This document shows positions 27,371 to 36,521 of a DNA stretch of 64,000 nt, piece after piece. How positions within the stretch are numbered: position 1 is the first letter of the stretch; every line of letters starts with the position of its first letter. A program made the position numbers and the translations under genes. The notes beneath the pieces are model-generated. The model searched no databases. It saw nothing but the letters and a program-made list of their open reading frames with translations, and was not told the DNA's origin. Origin of the DNA: Rubellicoccus peritrichatus (GTDB taxonomy: Bacteria; Verrucomicrobiota; Verrucomicrobiia; Opitutales; Cerasicoccaceae); assembly GCF_033100135.1 (NCBI RefSeq), contig NZ_CP136920.1, positions 1,302,001 to 1,366,000 of the forward strand, written 5' to 3'.

Positions 27371-28452
27371 AGCAACCAACGATTCTTCATTTTACCGGGA
27401 ACTCGATCGATGAGGGCGGCGTATTTACTTATATCCGTAATGTTGCCCCGCATAACGGTTGTCGCAATGTGTTGGTGGTTGCCAAAGATTTCAAGCAGGT
27501 AAGGAGACCGTATCTGCCGCTCTTGCGTATCCCTTCTTTTGAAAGCGAGAGTCTTTATCACCCAAATACCATTGTGTGGTGTCATCGATTGGCTATTGGC
27601 TTTTATCGCTTGCTGGAGAAGCATCCCGACGCGATTTTTCATGGGCATTCCCGTTCTGGTATGCTGATTGCCTTACTGTTGAACTTTTGGGGACAACGTC
27701 GTGTTGTTGTCTCAGTTCACGCTAACGCAAGGCAGCGTTGGTTTTATCGTTGGGCTAAGTCCCTTCTGGAAGACCGAATGTTCTTTCTTTGTCCTTCAAT
27801 GAAATCTCACTATGGGATCAGGGATCGAAACTGGAAGAGCTGTATGCCGGGAAGTGTGTCGCAGCTTGTTTCAGCTTCCCGACTGCAGAGACAGGATGAT
27901 TCACTACTGCTGCTTGGTGGACTCGGAGCAATAACGCCTTGGAAGCGTTGGCATTTGATTCTTGAAGCACTGAAGCAATTGCCTGTTGGTTTGCGCAGCA
28001 AGCTTCGCTTTATCCACCATGGTAAGGCATTGGATGATGATGCTTCGAAAGCCTACGAGGAAAAGCTAAAGACTTTAACCTGTGAGTATGGTTTGGAGCA
28101 GTTTGTCGAATGGCGCGGGTTTACGAAGGATACAGAATCATTTTTCAGTGAAGTGAATGCCTTGGTTTCACCTTCAGAAAGTGAGCCCTTTAGTTTATCA
28201 ATCCTCGAAGCACTCTTTGCTGATGTTCCCGTGATTTCGGCTGATACCGGAGGCGCTACTGACATAGTTGTTGGCAATGAGAATGGGATCCTTTTCCGGG
28301 ATAATGATTCCGGTGCACTAACTGAAGTTTTAGAACGTGTGCTTTTGAATGAACAGAAACTTCCGCTTGTGAATCACGAATCTCTCAAAGCGTTTTGCTC
28401 TGATATTCAGGGGAAGCGTTGGAAACTGGTTTACTACTCGATGTGTCGATAA
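27367..28452 (+). CDS. Glycosyltransferase family 4 protein
   Basis: A roughly 361-residue GT-B glycosyltransferase. After the strand PTILHFTGNSIDEGGVFTYIRNV (acceptor loop) come LLLGGLGAITPWKRWHLILEAL, a typical GT4 mid-segment, and the donor-site motif SPSESEPFSLSILEALFADVPVISADTGG with E-x7-E and GNENGILF. GTG at 27367 is the likely start because it overlaps the flippase stop as GTGA and is preceded by a purine-rich GAGAGGCTGGAAG. Starts further upstream would add an unrelated N-terminus. It probably adds a sugar to the same glycan as the first glycosyltransferase. Confidence 0.87.
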   Translation: MKQPTILHFTGNSIDEGGVFTYIRNVAPHNGCRNVLVVAKDFKQVRRPYLPLLRIPSFESESLYHPNTIVWCHRLAIGFYRLLEKHPDAIFHGHSRSGMLIALLLNFWGQRRVVVSVHANARQRWFYRWAKSLLEDRMFFLCPSMKSHYGIRDRNWKSCMPGSVSQLVSASRLQRQDDSLLLLGGLGAITPWKRWHLILEALKQLPVGLRSKLRFIHHGKALDDDASKAYEEKLKTLTCEYGLEQFVEWRGFTKDTESFFSEVNALVSPSESEPFSLSILEALFADVPVISADTGGATDIVVGNENGILFRDNDSGALTEVLERVLLNEQKLPLVNHESLKAFCSDIQGKRWKLVYYSMCR

Positions 28453-28579
28453 TTGCTTCTAAGGGATATTCCATGAGCTAATTACATGGTAATTGTGCGA
28501 TTATAAAATCAATTTCAGACAAAATAACGGCTATGGGGGACATTGGCAAAGATGACCATAATTGCTATCATCATAGCCT

Positions 28580-30349
28580 ATGGAACTCGAATTTGGAAAG
28601 CCGACACAGAACGTAGCTCGGATACTGCATGTTGCGACTCAAGGTAGTGATATTGGGCAGGGCACAGCAGAGGCTCCGTTAAGGACGATATCAGCAGCAG
28701 CTGAGTTAGCCTATCCGGGTGATACTGTTTGCGTCCATGCAGGTATTTATCGTGAAGAAATTAACCCGCCTCGTGGTGGTGCGTCTGAGCAGGAACGGAT
28801 TACTTATGAAGCTGCAAAGGGTGAGCACGTGGAGATTAAAGGCTCAGAAGTCATCTCGGGGTGGGAGCAGGTTGAAGGTCTGGTCTGGAAAGTGGTTTTG
28901 GACAATAGCTTCTTTGGTGATTTCAATCCTTACAGTGATTTGATCAGAGGAGACTGGTTTCGCGATGAGGGCCGCTTACATCATACGGGAGCAGTTTATC
29001 TTAATGATGAATGGTTAGTCGAAGCTGATGGCTTGAATGCCGTTTTCGAGAAACAGGATCGGCAAGGATGTTGGTTTGCAGAAGTGACTGATAATCACAC
29101 GACGATCTGGGGGAACTTCAATGGTGCAAATCCTAATGATGAATCTGTTGAGATCAATGTCCGGCAAAGTGTATTTTATCCAAAGGAGAACTTTATCAAT
29201 TACATTACCGTGCGTGGCTTTACGATGCGTAACGCGGCAACCCCATGGGCTCCTCCCACGGCAGAGCAAATCGGTTTGATTGGTACTAACTGGAGCAAGG
29301 GTTGGATTATTGAGGATAATGTGATCAGTCACTCAAGATGTGTTGGTGTGACGCTTGGAAAATATGGCGACGAATGGGATAATACTTCAGAGGACAAGGC
29401 GACTGGTTATGTCGAAACGATTGAACGTGCATTGAAGAAAGGCTGGCATCGGGAAATTGTCGGTAGTCATGTAGTTAGAAATAACCGAATATCTCATTGT
29501 GAGCAGGCAGGAATAGTCGGGAGTCTGGGGGCAATCTTCAGTGAAGTCTATGGGAATGTTATTCACGATATTCATGTCTTTAGATTGTTTGATGGAGCAG
29601 AGCAGGCGGGGATTAAGTTCCATGCCGCGATTGATTCTTTGATTCGAAATAATCATGTCTTCCGCGCATACAGAGGTATCTGGTTGGATTGGATGACTCA
29701 AGGAACCCGGGTAACGGGCAATCTCTGCCATGATAATGATACTCATGATGCTTTCCTTGAGGTTAATCACGGTCCATATATACTTGATCATAATATTTTC
29801 CTTTCAAAAGGCTCGATTCAGAACTGGTCTCACGGAGGTGCTTACATCCATAACCTTTTTGGAGGCGAACTGGAGCAAAGACAGCAGTTGGAACGTACGA
29901 CGCCTTTTCATCAGGCTCATTCCACAGAGATAATGGGGATGAGCAATGTCAGCGGGGGAGATGATCGTTTTATCAACAATCTTATTGTGGATGCTGAGGG
30001 TTTGAAACAATATGAAACAACGCATCGCCCTTCGCACGTAGAGGCTAATGTTGTTTTGCGGGAAACGCCTTCTCTTGTGAAAAAAGATGATGGGGTATAT
30101 CTTCAGATGGATCAGGGTTTTGTTCGAGCAAGCAAAGAGCTTTGCCAGTTGGTTACCAGTGGGCTGCTTGGGAAGTCCAGCTTGGCGAATCTTCCATTTG
30201 GGGGGCATGACGGGCAAAACTTGTGTTTCGACAAGGATTACTTCGGAGATGCCTGTGATCCTGATAGCCCTTGCCCGGGACCTCTTGAATTAGCTGGAGA
30301 TGATGTCTGCTTGGTTAAAATCTGGCCATGTGAAGCTCATGTTTATTAA
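28580..30349 (+). CDS. Right-handed parallel beta-helix protein (DUF1565-like), no signal peptide
   Basis: A 589-residue protein that opens with a DUF1565-type motif: LHVATQGSDIGQGTAEAPLRTISAAAELAYPGDTV, then VHAGIYREEINPPRGG. It continues with many beta-helix rungs such as IIEDNVISHSRCVGVTLG, VVRNNRISHCEQAGIVG and SLIRNNHVFRAYRGIWLDW. Such folds occur in polysaccharide lyases, epimerases and glycoside hydrolases. Unusually there is no signal peptide: the N-terminus MELEFGKPTQNVARIL is hydrophilic. It follows the three-gene glycan run by about 127 bases and may act on its product, but the activity is unknown. Confidence 0.75.
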   Translation: MELEFGKPTQNVARILHVATQGSDIGQGTAEAPLRTISAAAELAYPGDTVCVHAGIYREEINPPRGGASEQERITYEAAKGEHVEIKGSEVISGWEQVEGLVWKVVLDNSFFGDFNPYSDLIRGDWFRDEGRLHHTGAVYLNDEWLVEADGLNAVFEKQDRQGCWFAEVTDNHTTIWGNFNGANPNDESVEINVRQSVFYPKENFINYITVRGFTMRNAATPWAPPTAEQIGLIGTNWSKGWIIEDNVISHSRCVGVTLGKYGDEWDNTSEDKATGYVETIERALKKGWHREIVGSHVVRNNRISHCEQAGIVGSLGAIFSEVYGNVIHDIHVFRLFDGAEQAGIKFHAAIDSLIRNNHVFRAYRGIWLDWMTQGTRVTGNLCHDNDTHDAFLEVNHGPYILDHNIFLSKGSIQNWSHGGAYIHNLFGGELEQRQQLERTTPFHQAHSTEIMGMSNVSGGDDRFINNLIVDAEGLKQYETTHRPSHVEANVVLRETPSLVKKDDGVYLQMDQGFVRASKELCQLVTSGLLGKSSLANLPFGGHDGQNLCFDKDYFGDACDPDSPCPGPLELAGDDVCLVKIWPCEAHVY

Positions 30350-30366
30350 TCGGAGTATTTAATGAG

Positions 30367-30397
30367 AAGCGGGAGACGTTACCATCTCCCGCTTTAT
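30367..30397. terminator. Hairpin terminator between convergent genes
   Basis: A perfect 10-base stem AAGCGGGAGA (30367-30376) / TCTCCCGCTT (30385-30394) with an 8-base loop, followed by TTAT. It sits between the stop of the cytoplasmic beta-helix gene and the end of the leftward secreted beta-helix gene, where a bidirectional terminator is expected. The T-run is short. Confidence 0.7.
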
Positions 30398-30425
30398 GAT
30401 ATTGGTTATGTTGTGAGGAAATCTT

Positions 30426-33017
30426 TTAGGGCCAGACTCGGGTTAGTGTCTCGCCAAGTTCATTGTAGCAGTTGATGATGTTGTTCTTTCCATTGTTGTT
30501 TTTCATTCGAATGACATTCCTGCGGTTGTCGTCGAAGTTTATGGTTAGGTCGATACAATCAGATTCTCCTTCGCCATTGTTCTCATAGAAGTAAGCCACG
30601 TTGGTGCCTGCCTGGCCACAATTGGTAATGTCGATATCGCTGATCGTATATACTGGAGTTGATCCACTTGAGAATGAGCGAATCATGGCGCGGCGTTTGT
30701 AGTAGGTGCCAGTGTATTGCCAGTCGGCAAAAGTGCAGTCGGTCAATGTGACATCATTGTGTGCGAGCAGAACCATCGGGCCCATGGTTTTTGTTCCTGC
30801 TATGAAGGTGTTGTTTCTTACGAGTGTTGGCGAGCAGCCTCCTTTTAAGGTGATGCAGCCTCCTTCTGAACCGTTAAAGGTGCTGTTGTCACTCGGGTTG
30901 ACTGTATTGGAGCCGCAATTCTCTATGTGATTACCTTCAATCAACAAATCAAAGGATTTGGAGTAGATTGCGTTTGCATCTGAATGCCCGTTGAGGCTTT
31001 CCAAATCAACAAGTATGTTCCAGGAAATGGAGACATCATCGCAGCAACGGACATCAGCGAAAACGGATGAGTTGTGTTTGCTGTAAGTGAAGGCACTTAC
31101 GACATTGTAGCATTCATTGTTTTCTACTCTGACTACTTGATTGTTTGCGTGATTAGCCAGAAGGTCTGTTCCGAGCCAAAGGATTGTTCCAATGATTTTG
31201 CCGCCTCTTTTCCCGGTCTGCCTCTGGTCCATGTTCTCGATATAATTCTGATAGAAGTAGAAATGATCAAATTTGTTGCCGATGTATGAAATGAATCCGG
31301 AACCACCGCTAACATAATTACGTGCAACGTGCATGTTTGAGAGGCGGTAATCTTCATTGGTGATCATGGCCATGCCGACGGCACAATCAACGAAATCACA
31401 ATCAAGGATGTTGATGTTACTGATATCGCTGTTGTAGGGGATCCCAAGGCCACTGTTGAAGTTGCTGCCACTGAGCATTTGTGAGTTGAAGCGATTGCTC
31501 AAGTAGTATCCCGAGAGGTAAGTCCAGTTGCTGTGGTATGCGAGTGGCATTGGGAAACCTTCAAATCGAACGTTCTGAACTGTGATGTTCGAGGCTCCAA
31601 GGTAGAGGAATCCACCTTCGACTTTGGTAGGGTCATCCCACCTGAAAATTGGCTTGGTCGCTCCGTAGCCATAGATGGACTGCTGTAGTTCAAGCCTGGA
31701 CGCTGGACCAGGAGTAATCAGGTAAACTCCGGACCCAATTTTACCTGCTTTGCCTTGTGAATTCATGGCCGCGATCCAATCGGCGATGGTGCTGTAGTTG
31801 GATGCGTCCAGGGCATCGGAGGGAATGTCAGTTGATGCATTATATAAAGGCTTTGCATAGCTGGGCGCATAAGCGATACCGGCGCCGTATTCGCCACTTG
31901 GGTAGGTTGCGCTGACGTCGTCAAAGTCAGCTGTGGCTTCATTGCAGTATAAACCAATTTGTCCGTCACTGGTAATCGAGTTGTCCGTCCGGGTATCTAC
32001 TAAGACACCATCCCGGTATATTTCGTAACTGTTCCCGAGGATCTTGACGCCAAGTGTGTAGTAGGTCCCGATCGCATGGCTCAGATAAGTCCATGCACCA
32101 ACCTGTGATACCGTCCCATTGATGCATTTCCAGAATTGGAGGCTGGTGTTACGAATTCGGAGGAAATAGTAGGTGTTTTCGTTATCCAGTTTTCTGAAAA
32201 GTATACCAGCCCGGTCGCCATTGCCGAGTAGCTTGACCTTGGCTTCGAATTCCAGGCCATCGCCAGCGATGAATCCTGTATAATAGGAATTTTTTACACC
32301 GAAGGTTGAGCTTTGACCATATTTATTGCCGGACACGGACCAGGTCGTGCCGCCCGTCCAGGTTTGGGCCAGTCCGTCATTAAAGTCTTCATCGTAAGTG
32401 GTGATTCCAGTGTCCGGGTAAGTCAGGACAACGTCATCGAACTCTGCGGTTGATACATTGCAGTAGAGACCGACTTGACCGTCGCCTGTTATTGCTGTGT
32501 CGGTTCGAGTGTCGACAAGGTTGCCATTGCGATAGATTTCATAGTCGTTTCCGATGATTTTGACCTTAAGGGTGTAGTATGTGCCGACTGAGTGGCTGAA
32601 GTAGGTCCATGCGCCGACCTGAGATGCGCTGCCATTAATACATTTCCAGAACTGGAGGCTATTCGTTCGGATGCGCAGAAAGTAATAGGTGTTCAGGCCA
32701 TCCTGTTTTCTGAAAAGAATGCCCGCCCGGTCACCGTTGCCGAGTAACTTAACCTTGGCTTCAAATTCGACTCCGTCGCCACCTGTGAATCCGGTGTAAT
32801 AATCGTTTTTTACGCCGCTTGTTGATGATTGGCTATATTTGGAACCATTAACGGTCCAGGTGCTTCCATTGGTCCAGTTTTGAGCAAGACCGTCGTTGAA
32901 GTCTTCGGAGTAAGTGGCCGCAGTGAGGCCAGAGGCCGATACAAGTGCGAATGCGATACCTAATGTCGATCGATTGTATCGACTGATTAATCGCGTGAGG
33001 TATTTGTTTTTAATCAT
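30426..33017 (-). CDS. Secreted protein with two tandem lectin-like domains and a beta-helix domain
   Basis: An 863-residue protein with a signal peptide (LGIAFALVSASGLTAA, residues 19-34). It has two tandem concanavalin-A-like domains at about residues 35-201 and 207-373, each containing NTYYFLRIR, LQFWKCING and GNGDRAGILFRK. About 37 of 167 aligned positions differ, so the copies are close to 78% identical. A right-handed beta-helix domain follows to about residue 830, with rungs such as NITVQNVRFEGFPM and LVRNNTFIAGTKTM. It is probably a surface or extracellular polysaccharide-binding or -degrading protein. It converges on the preceding gene and diverges from the DevBCA operon. Confidence 0.8.
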   Translation of the reverse strand: MIKNKYLTRLISRYNRSTLGIAFALVSASGLTAATYSEDFNDGLAQNWTNGSTWTVNGSKYSQSSTSGVKNDYYTGFTGGDGVEFEAKVKLLGNGDRAGILFRKQDGLNTYYFLRIRTNSLQFWKCINGSASQVGAWTYFSHSVGTYYTLKVKIIGNDYEIYRNGNLVDTRTDTAITGDGQVGLYCNVSTAEFDDVVLTYPDTGITTYDEDFNDGLAQTWTGGTTWSVSGNKYGQSSTFGVKNSYYTGFIAGDGLEFEAKVKLLGNGDRAGILFRKLDNENTYYFLRIRNTSLQFWKCINGTVSQVGAWTYLSHAIGTYYTLGVKILGNSYEIYRDGVLVDTRTDNSITSDGQIGLYCNEATADFDDVSATYPSGEYGAGIAYAPSYAKPLYNASTDIPSDALDASNYSTIADWIAAMNSQGKAGKIGSGVYLITPGPASRLELQQSIYGYGATKPIFRWDDPTKVEGGFLYLGASNITVQNVRFEGFPMPLAYHSNWTYLSGYYLSNRFNSQMLSGSNFNSGLGIPYNSDISNINILDCDFVDCAVGMAMITNEDYRLSNMHVARNYVSGGSGFISYIGNKFDHFYFYQNYIENMDQRQTGKRGGKIIGTILWLGTDLLANHANNQVVRVENNECYNVVSAFTYSKHNSSVFADVRCCDDVSISWNILVDLESLNGHSDANAIYSKSFDLLIEGNHIENCGSNTVNPSDNSTFNGSEGGCITLKGGCSPTLVRNNTFIAGTKTMGPMVLLAHNDVTLTDCTFADWQYTGTYYKRRAMIRSFSSGSTPVYTISDIDITNCGQAGTNVAYFYENNGEGESDCIDLTINFDDNRRNVIRMKNNNGKNNIINCYNELGETLTRVWP

Positions 33018-33141
33018 GGTAACGAGCTATTGGTTTTACGTGTGCAATGCAGCTGCTGGCAGATTGCGGAGATAAGCTAATCCAAGATTTATATTGAATG
33101 AGCTATTGGCTAAGTCAGCGGATGGAGGTATTTATACTGAT

Positions 33142-33321
33142 ATGGATTTCATAAGGGAACTTGCCTTTAGGGGATTGAATACGGCAAACTATAAGCATAT
33201 AATAGACATGGAAGAGATCAGAAGTCAATCAGGAAGGTTGAACTTTGTTGGAGCATCGTTCTTGTTTATTGTTGTTGTGGTCAATTGGCTTAGTCAAAAA
33301 TCTCTGAATTACTTTAAATAG
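33142..33321 (+). CDS. Possible small membrane protein upstream of devB
   Basis: A 59-codon frame from ATG 33142 (or 75 codons from TTG 33094) ends four bases before the TTG of the adaptor frame. The C-terminus is a plausible transmembrane helix (NFVGASFLFIVVVVNWL). A GGAGG lies 13 bases upstream of the ATG, rather far for a Shine-Dalgarno. No homology was recognised. It may instead be part of the 5' leader of the exporter operon. Confidence 0.3.
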   Translation: MDFIRELAFRGLNTANYKHIIDMEEIRSQSGRLNFVGASFLFIVVVVNWLSQKSLNYFK

Positions 33322-33385
33322 TTTATTGAGCAGGAAATCGAAAACAGAACTTGGATTTCCTTCGTTTCTCGATTTGCTGAACGGG

Positions 33386-34600
33386 ATGATTTTTCGAATT
33401 TTCTCTGAGTCCAGGCATGTGATTGCTGTTGCGATCGCTGGAATGTCTCTGCTCATGATCCATCCCTTGGCGGCGGATAAGCCAATTGTGGACCTTGGTG
33501 TTGCAGCTGAGGGGCGTTTGGTTCCCGGAATGGGCTTGGTTACCGTTGGTGCATCGAGTCAGGGGGGAGCTGCCATAGTGGATGAGCTTTTGGTTAAAGC
33601 CGGTGATTTGGTGAAGCAGGGCGATCGCATTGCGCTTCTTAAAGGTCATACCCTGGCCAGTGCTGAAGCAAAAACAGCTCAGAAGAGTGTGGTTGTGGCC
33701 AAGGCAGCGATTGAAACTGCCAAAGCAAATGCGAATGCCGCAGAGGCCTCAGTCAGCAATGCTTCGAAGCAGGTCACTGTAGTACGGAAGCAGTTAGCCC
33801 AGGTTCAAGCAGGTGTCCTTTCGGCCGAAAAATCTAAGACCAAGGCTTTGGCGGATCACGATGCCGCTGCGACAGCACTGCAAGGGCAAGTAGCGGAGCA
33901 TCAACGTGTTTTGGATGAACTGGACCCGCCGCGTCGCGATAAGGAGGAGTTGATCGTTAAGCAAAATATGCTGAGGCTGGAGATTGATAAATTGAACGGG
34001 ACGCGCGCTCAGCTTGTTGAAACCTTGGACGCTGGTATTGCTGAGGCTCAAGCTGCTGTTGCCATCGTTCAAGCGCAGGTCGATGCAGCTCAGGTAGCAG
34101 TGGAATCAGCCAAAGCTGATGCGCAAACGGCTGCGAATGATGTTTCACGAGTTATTGCTGAGGCGGAACTCGTTGAAGCCCAGGCTTCTGCTGCGCTTTT
34201 AAGAGCCAGGGATTCACAAATTGTAGCACCAATAACCGGTCGTATTCTCGCTGTTAATACTTTGCCGGGCGAAGTTGTTGGCCAAAGCGGGATTGTCTAT
34301 CTTGGCGATACGAGCAACATGTATGTCGAAGCACAGATATACATTGATGATATCAAGCGGGTGAAAGTGGGGCAACCAGCCAGGGTTACGGGAGCCGCGC
34401 TTGACGGAGAGTTGACTGGAAAGGTCGCGGAAGTTGGCAGGATGGTTTCTCCAGCGAATGTTTTTAATCCGGACCCGACTTTATTCACCGACCGTCGCGT
34501 TGTCACTGTTCGTGTAAAGATGGACGACAGTGCCCCAGTTGCAAATTTGACCTACGCCCAGGTTACAGTGAAGATTTCAACCAACGCCCAATCCGAGTAA
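33386..34600 (+). CDS. HlyD-family periplasmic adaptor (DevB-like)
   Basis: A roughly 404-residue membrane-fusion protein. From ATG 33386 it has a signal/anchor helix (VIAVAIAGMSLLMI) ending LAAD, then the biotinyl-lipoyl half-motif GGAAIVDELLVKAGDLVKQGDRIALL and a long alanine-rich coiled-coil hairpin (about residues 90-285). The returning half-motif RDSQIVAPITGRILAVNTLPGEVV and a beta-barrel ending follow. It would bridge the DevC/DevA transporter to an outer-membrane TolC-like channel. The order adaptor-permease-ATPase and the long hairpin match the cyanobacterial DevBCA type. An upstream TTG at 33326 would add 20 residues. Confidence 0.85.
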   Translation: MIFRIFSESRHVIAVAIAGMSLLMIHPLAADKPIVDLGVAAEGRLVPGMGLVTVGASSQGGAAIVDELLVKAGDLVKQGDRIALLKGHTLASAEAKTAQKSVVVAKAAIETAKANANAAEASVSNASKQVTVVRKQLAQVQAGVLSAEKSKTKALADHDAAATALQGQVAEHQRVLDELDPPRRDKEELIVKQNMLRLEIDKLNGTRAQLVETLDAGIAEAQAAVAIVQAQVDAAQVAVESAKADAQTAANDVSRVIAEAELVEAQASAALLRARDSQIVAPITGRILAVNTLPGEVVGQSGIVYLGDTSNMYVEAQIYIDDIKRVKVGQPARVTGAALDGELTGKVAEVGRMVSPANVFNPDPTLFTDRRVVTVRVKMDDSAPVANLTYAQVTVKISTNAQSE

Positions 34601-34610
34601 GACGTCTTTT

Positions 34611-35780
34611 ATGCTTAACCGTTTGATACCACTGGGCATTCCACTGGCCTGGTTAAATCTCATCAATGAGAAGAAGCGTTTTTTCGCGGCGGTGGCTGGC
34701 ATCATGTTTGCCGTTACCATGATGATGTTTCAGATGGGATTAAACTCAGCGATGTTTTCCCAGGTTGTCTCACCGCACTTGAAGATGCGCGGAGATCTTG
34801 TGCTTGTTTCCAAGCAGTATGAATACTTTGGGATCAGTAAAGGTTTTGCACGCCGCCGTTTGATTCAGGCGCAGGCCTTGGGTTCCGTGACTGGTGTTGC
34901 TTCAATTTACGCAGGTAGTCTTCCGATGTTGAACCCCGCGACAGGTGCCACGCGTGAAGTTTTTATCCTCGCTTTTGACCCCACAGAAAAGCCTTTTGCC
35001 GATGAGGCTATTGAAGAAAATCAATATCGCCTGAAAAGGGATGGTGTGGCACTTTACGATGTTTTGTCACGAAGTGAGTTAGGGCCTTTTGCTGAGCTGT
35101 TGAAAAAAGACGGAGAAGTGGTTACCGAGGTGGGCAATAAGAAGATTACCGTCGAGGGGCTCTTTGAGATGGGACCTACGTTTGTGGCCGATGGTAATAT
35201 GCTGATGAACAAAGATACCTTTCTTGAAATCTGGCCGGGGGGGAACCAGGGCCTGATCAGTTTGGGTTTGGTTACACTAAAGCCGGGGACGGATCCAAAT
35301 GCCGCGGCAGCAGAACTTCGCGAGTATCTCCCGGATGATGTCCGCATCATGACGAACGCAGAGTTTATTCAGAAAGAGAAGGAGTACTGGTCGGAGCGTA
35401 CGCCGATTGGGTTTGTTATCACGGCGTCCATGATTGTCTCTTTGATTGTTGGGGCGGTGATTGTTTATCAGATTCTCTATACGGATGTGGCAGACCACCT
35501 TGAAGAATATGCGACGCTGAAGTCTATTGGTTTTCGTGACAGCTATTTCGTTAGCTTGATTTTACAGGAGTCAGTCATTTTGAGTGTCCTTGGTTTTATT
35601 CCGGGCACAGCGATAACCGCGCTGTTATATTATTTGACGCGCACCATTGCCAATATGCCAACCTACCTGAACCCTCTGAATTGTGCTCTTGTTCTCGGCC
35701 TTACTTTATTGATGTGCATGACTGCTGGAGCGCTTGCTACCCGGAAATTGCGTCAGGCCAACCCCGCCGAGATTTTCTAA
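34611..35780 (+). CDS. ABC transporter permease, DevC/FtsX-like
   Basis: A 389-residue permease with four transmembrane helices: one at the N-terminus (FFAAVAGIMFAVTMMMFQMGL) and three at the C-terminus, separated by a roughly 200-residue periplasmic domain, the MacB/FtsX topology. PLAWLNLINEKKRFFAAVAG at the start and the C-terminal LATRKLRQANPAEIF are characteristic of the DevC family. It is 10 bases downstream of the adaptor gene and its stop overlaps the ATPase start by one base (TAATG). In cyanobacteria this system exports glycolipids with TolC; here the substrate is unknown, but the neighbouring glycosyltransferases suggest a glycoconjugate. Confidence 0.88.
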   Translation: MLNRLIPLGIPLAWLNLINEKKRFFAAVAGIMFAVTMMMFQMGLNSAMFSQVVSPHLKMRGDLVLVSKQYEYFGISKGFARRRLIQAQALGSVTGVASIYAGSLPMLNPATGATREVFILAFDPTEKPFADEAIEENQYRLKRDGVALYDVLSRSELGPFAELLKKDGEVVTEVGNKKITVEGLFEMGPTFVADGNMLMNKDTFLEIWPGGNQGLISLGLVTLKPGTDPNAAAAELREYLPDDVRIMTNAEFIQKEKEYWSERTPIGFVITASMIVSLIVGAVIVYQILYTDVADHLEEYATLKSIGFRDSYFVSLILQESVILSVLGFIPGTAITALLYYLTRTIANMPTYLNPLNCALVLGLTLLMCMTAGALATRKLRQANPAEIF

Positions 35781-36466
35781 TGAAAAAGGAACCGGTCATC
35801 AGTGTGCGCGATCTTTCCTACTCTTTCGAAGAGGGAGAGGGCATGAAGGAAGTTCTGCATGGTATCAGTATTGATTTTCAGCCTGCCGAGATTGTCATTA
35901 TCAAGGGGCCCTCGGGCTCAGGAAAAACAACCCTCCTGAAGCTGCTTGGTGGGCTACGGACGGTGCAGGAAGGCAGTATCATTATCGATGGCCGTGCTCT
36001 CGAGAAAGCGTCGAAGCAGGAGCTGGTTGCAGTTCGTCGCGGCATTGGTTTTATCTTTCAGGCGCATCACCTTTTGGGATCACTCAATGTTACGCAGAAC
36101 GTGATGATGCCACTATCTTTTGATCCGACCTTGAATGCGAGGGAAGCTCGTTTGAGAGCGGAAGCCATGCTCAAACGCGTTGGGTTGGAGGATCATTTGA
36201 CCAAGGCACCATCGAAGTTATCTGGTGGGCAGAAGCAGCGCGTTGCGATTGCCCGTGCGTTGGTTCACAATCCGAAAATCATTCTAGCCGATGAACCAAC
36301 GGCTTCGCTTGATGGCAAAACCGGGCGGGAAGTGGTGGAAATTCTCCAAAAACTTTCGCTGGAATCAGGTGCTACCATTCTACTGGTGACTCATGATCCG
36401 CGCATTCTCGATGTGGCGGATCGCCTCATCACCCTTGAAGATGGGCTTGTCTGTTCTGACGAGTGA
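35780..36466 (+). CDS. ABC transporter ATP-binding protein, DevA/LolD-like
   Basis: A 228-residue ABC ATPase with Walker A GPSGSGKTTLLKLL (about residues 45-58), a Q-loop IGFIFQAHHLL, signature LSGGQKQRVAIARAL, Walker B KIILADEPTASLD and switch histidine VTHD. The family is the MacB/LolD type that pairs with FtsX-like permeases. The ATG at 35780 shares its A with the stop of the permease gene. Longer readings from upstream ATGs lie inside that gene and are unlikely. It completes the adaptor-permease-ATPase operon. Confidence 0.92.
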   Translation: MKKEPVISVRDLSYSFEEGEGMKEVLHGISIDFQPAEIVIIKGPSGSGKTTLLKLLGGLRTVQEGSIIIDGRALEKASKQELVAVRRGIGFIFQAHHLLGSLNVTQNVMMPLSFDPTLNAREARLRAEAMLKRVGLEDHLTKAPSKLSGGQKQRVAIARALVHNPKIILADEPTASLDGKTGREVVEILQKLSLESGATILLVTHDPRILDVADRLITLEDGLVCSDE

Positions 36467-36521
36467 TGAAACTAACGGGAGATGAACTTGTCATTACTTG
36501 CATAGGTGAGTTCAATGTATC

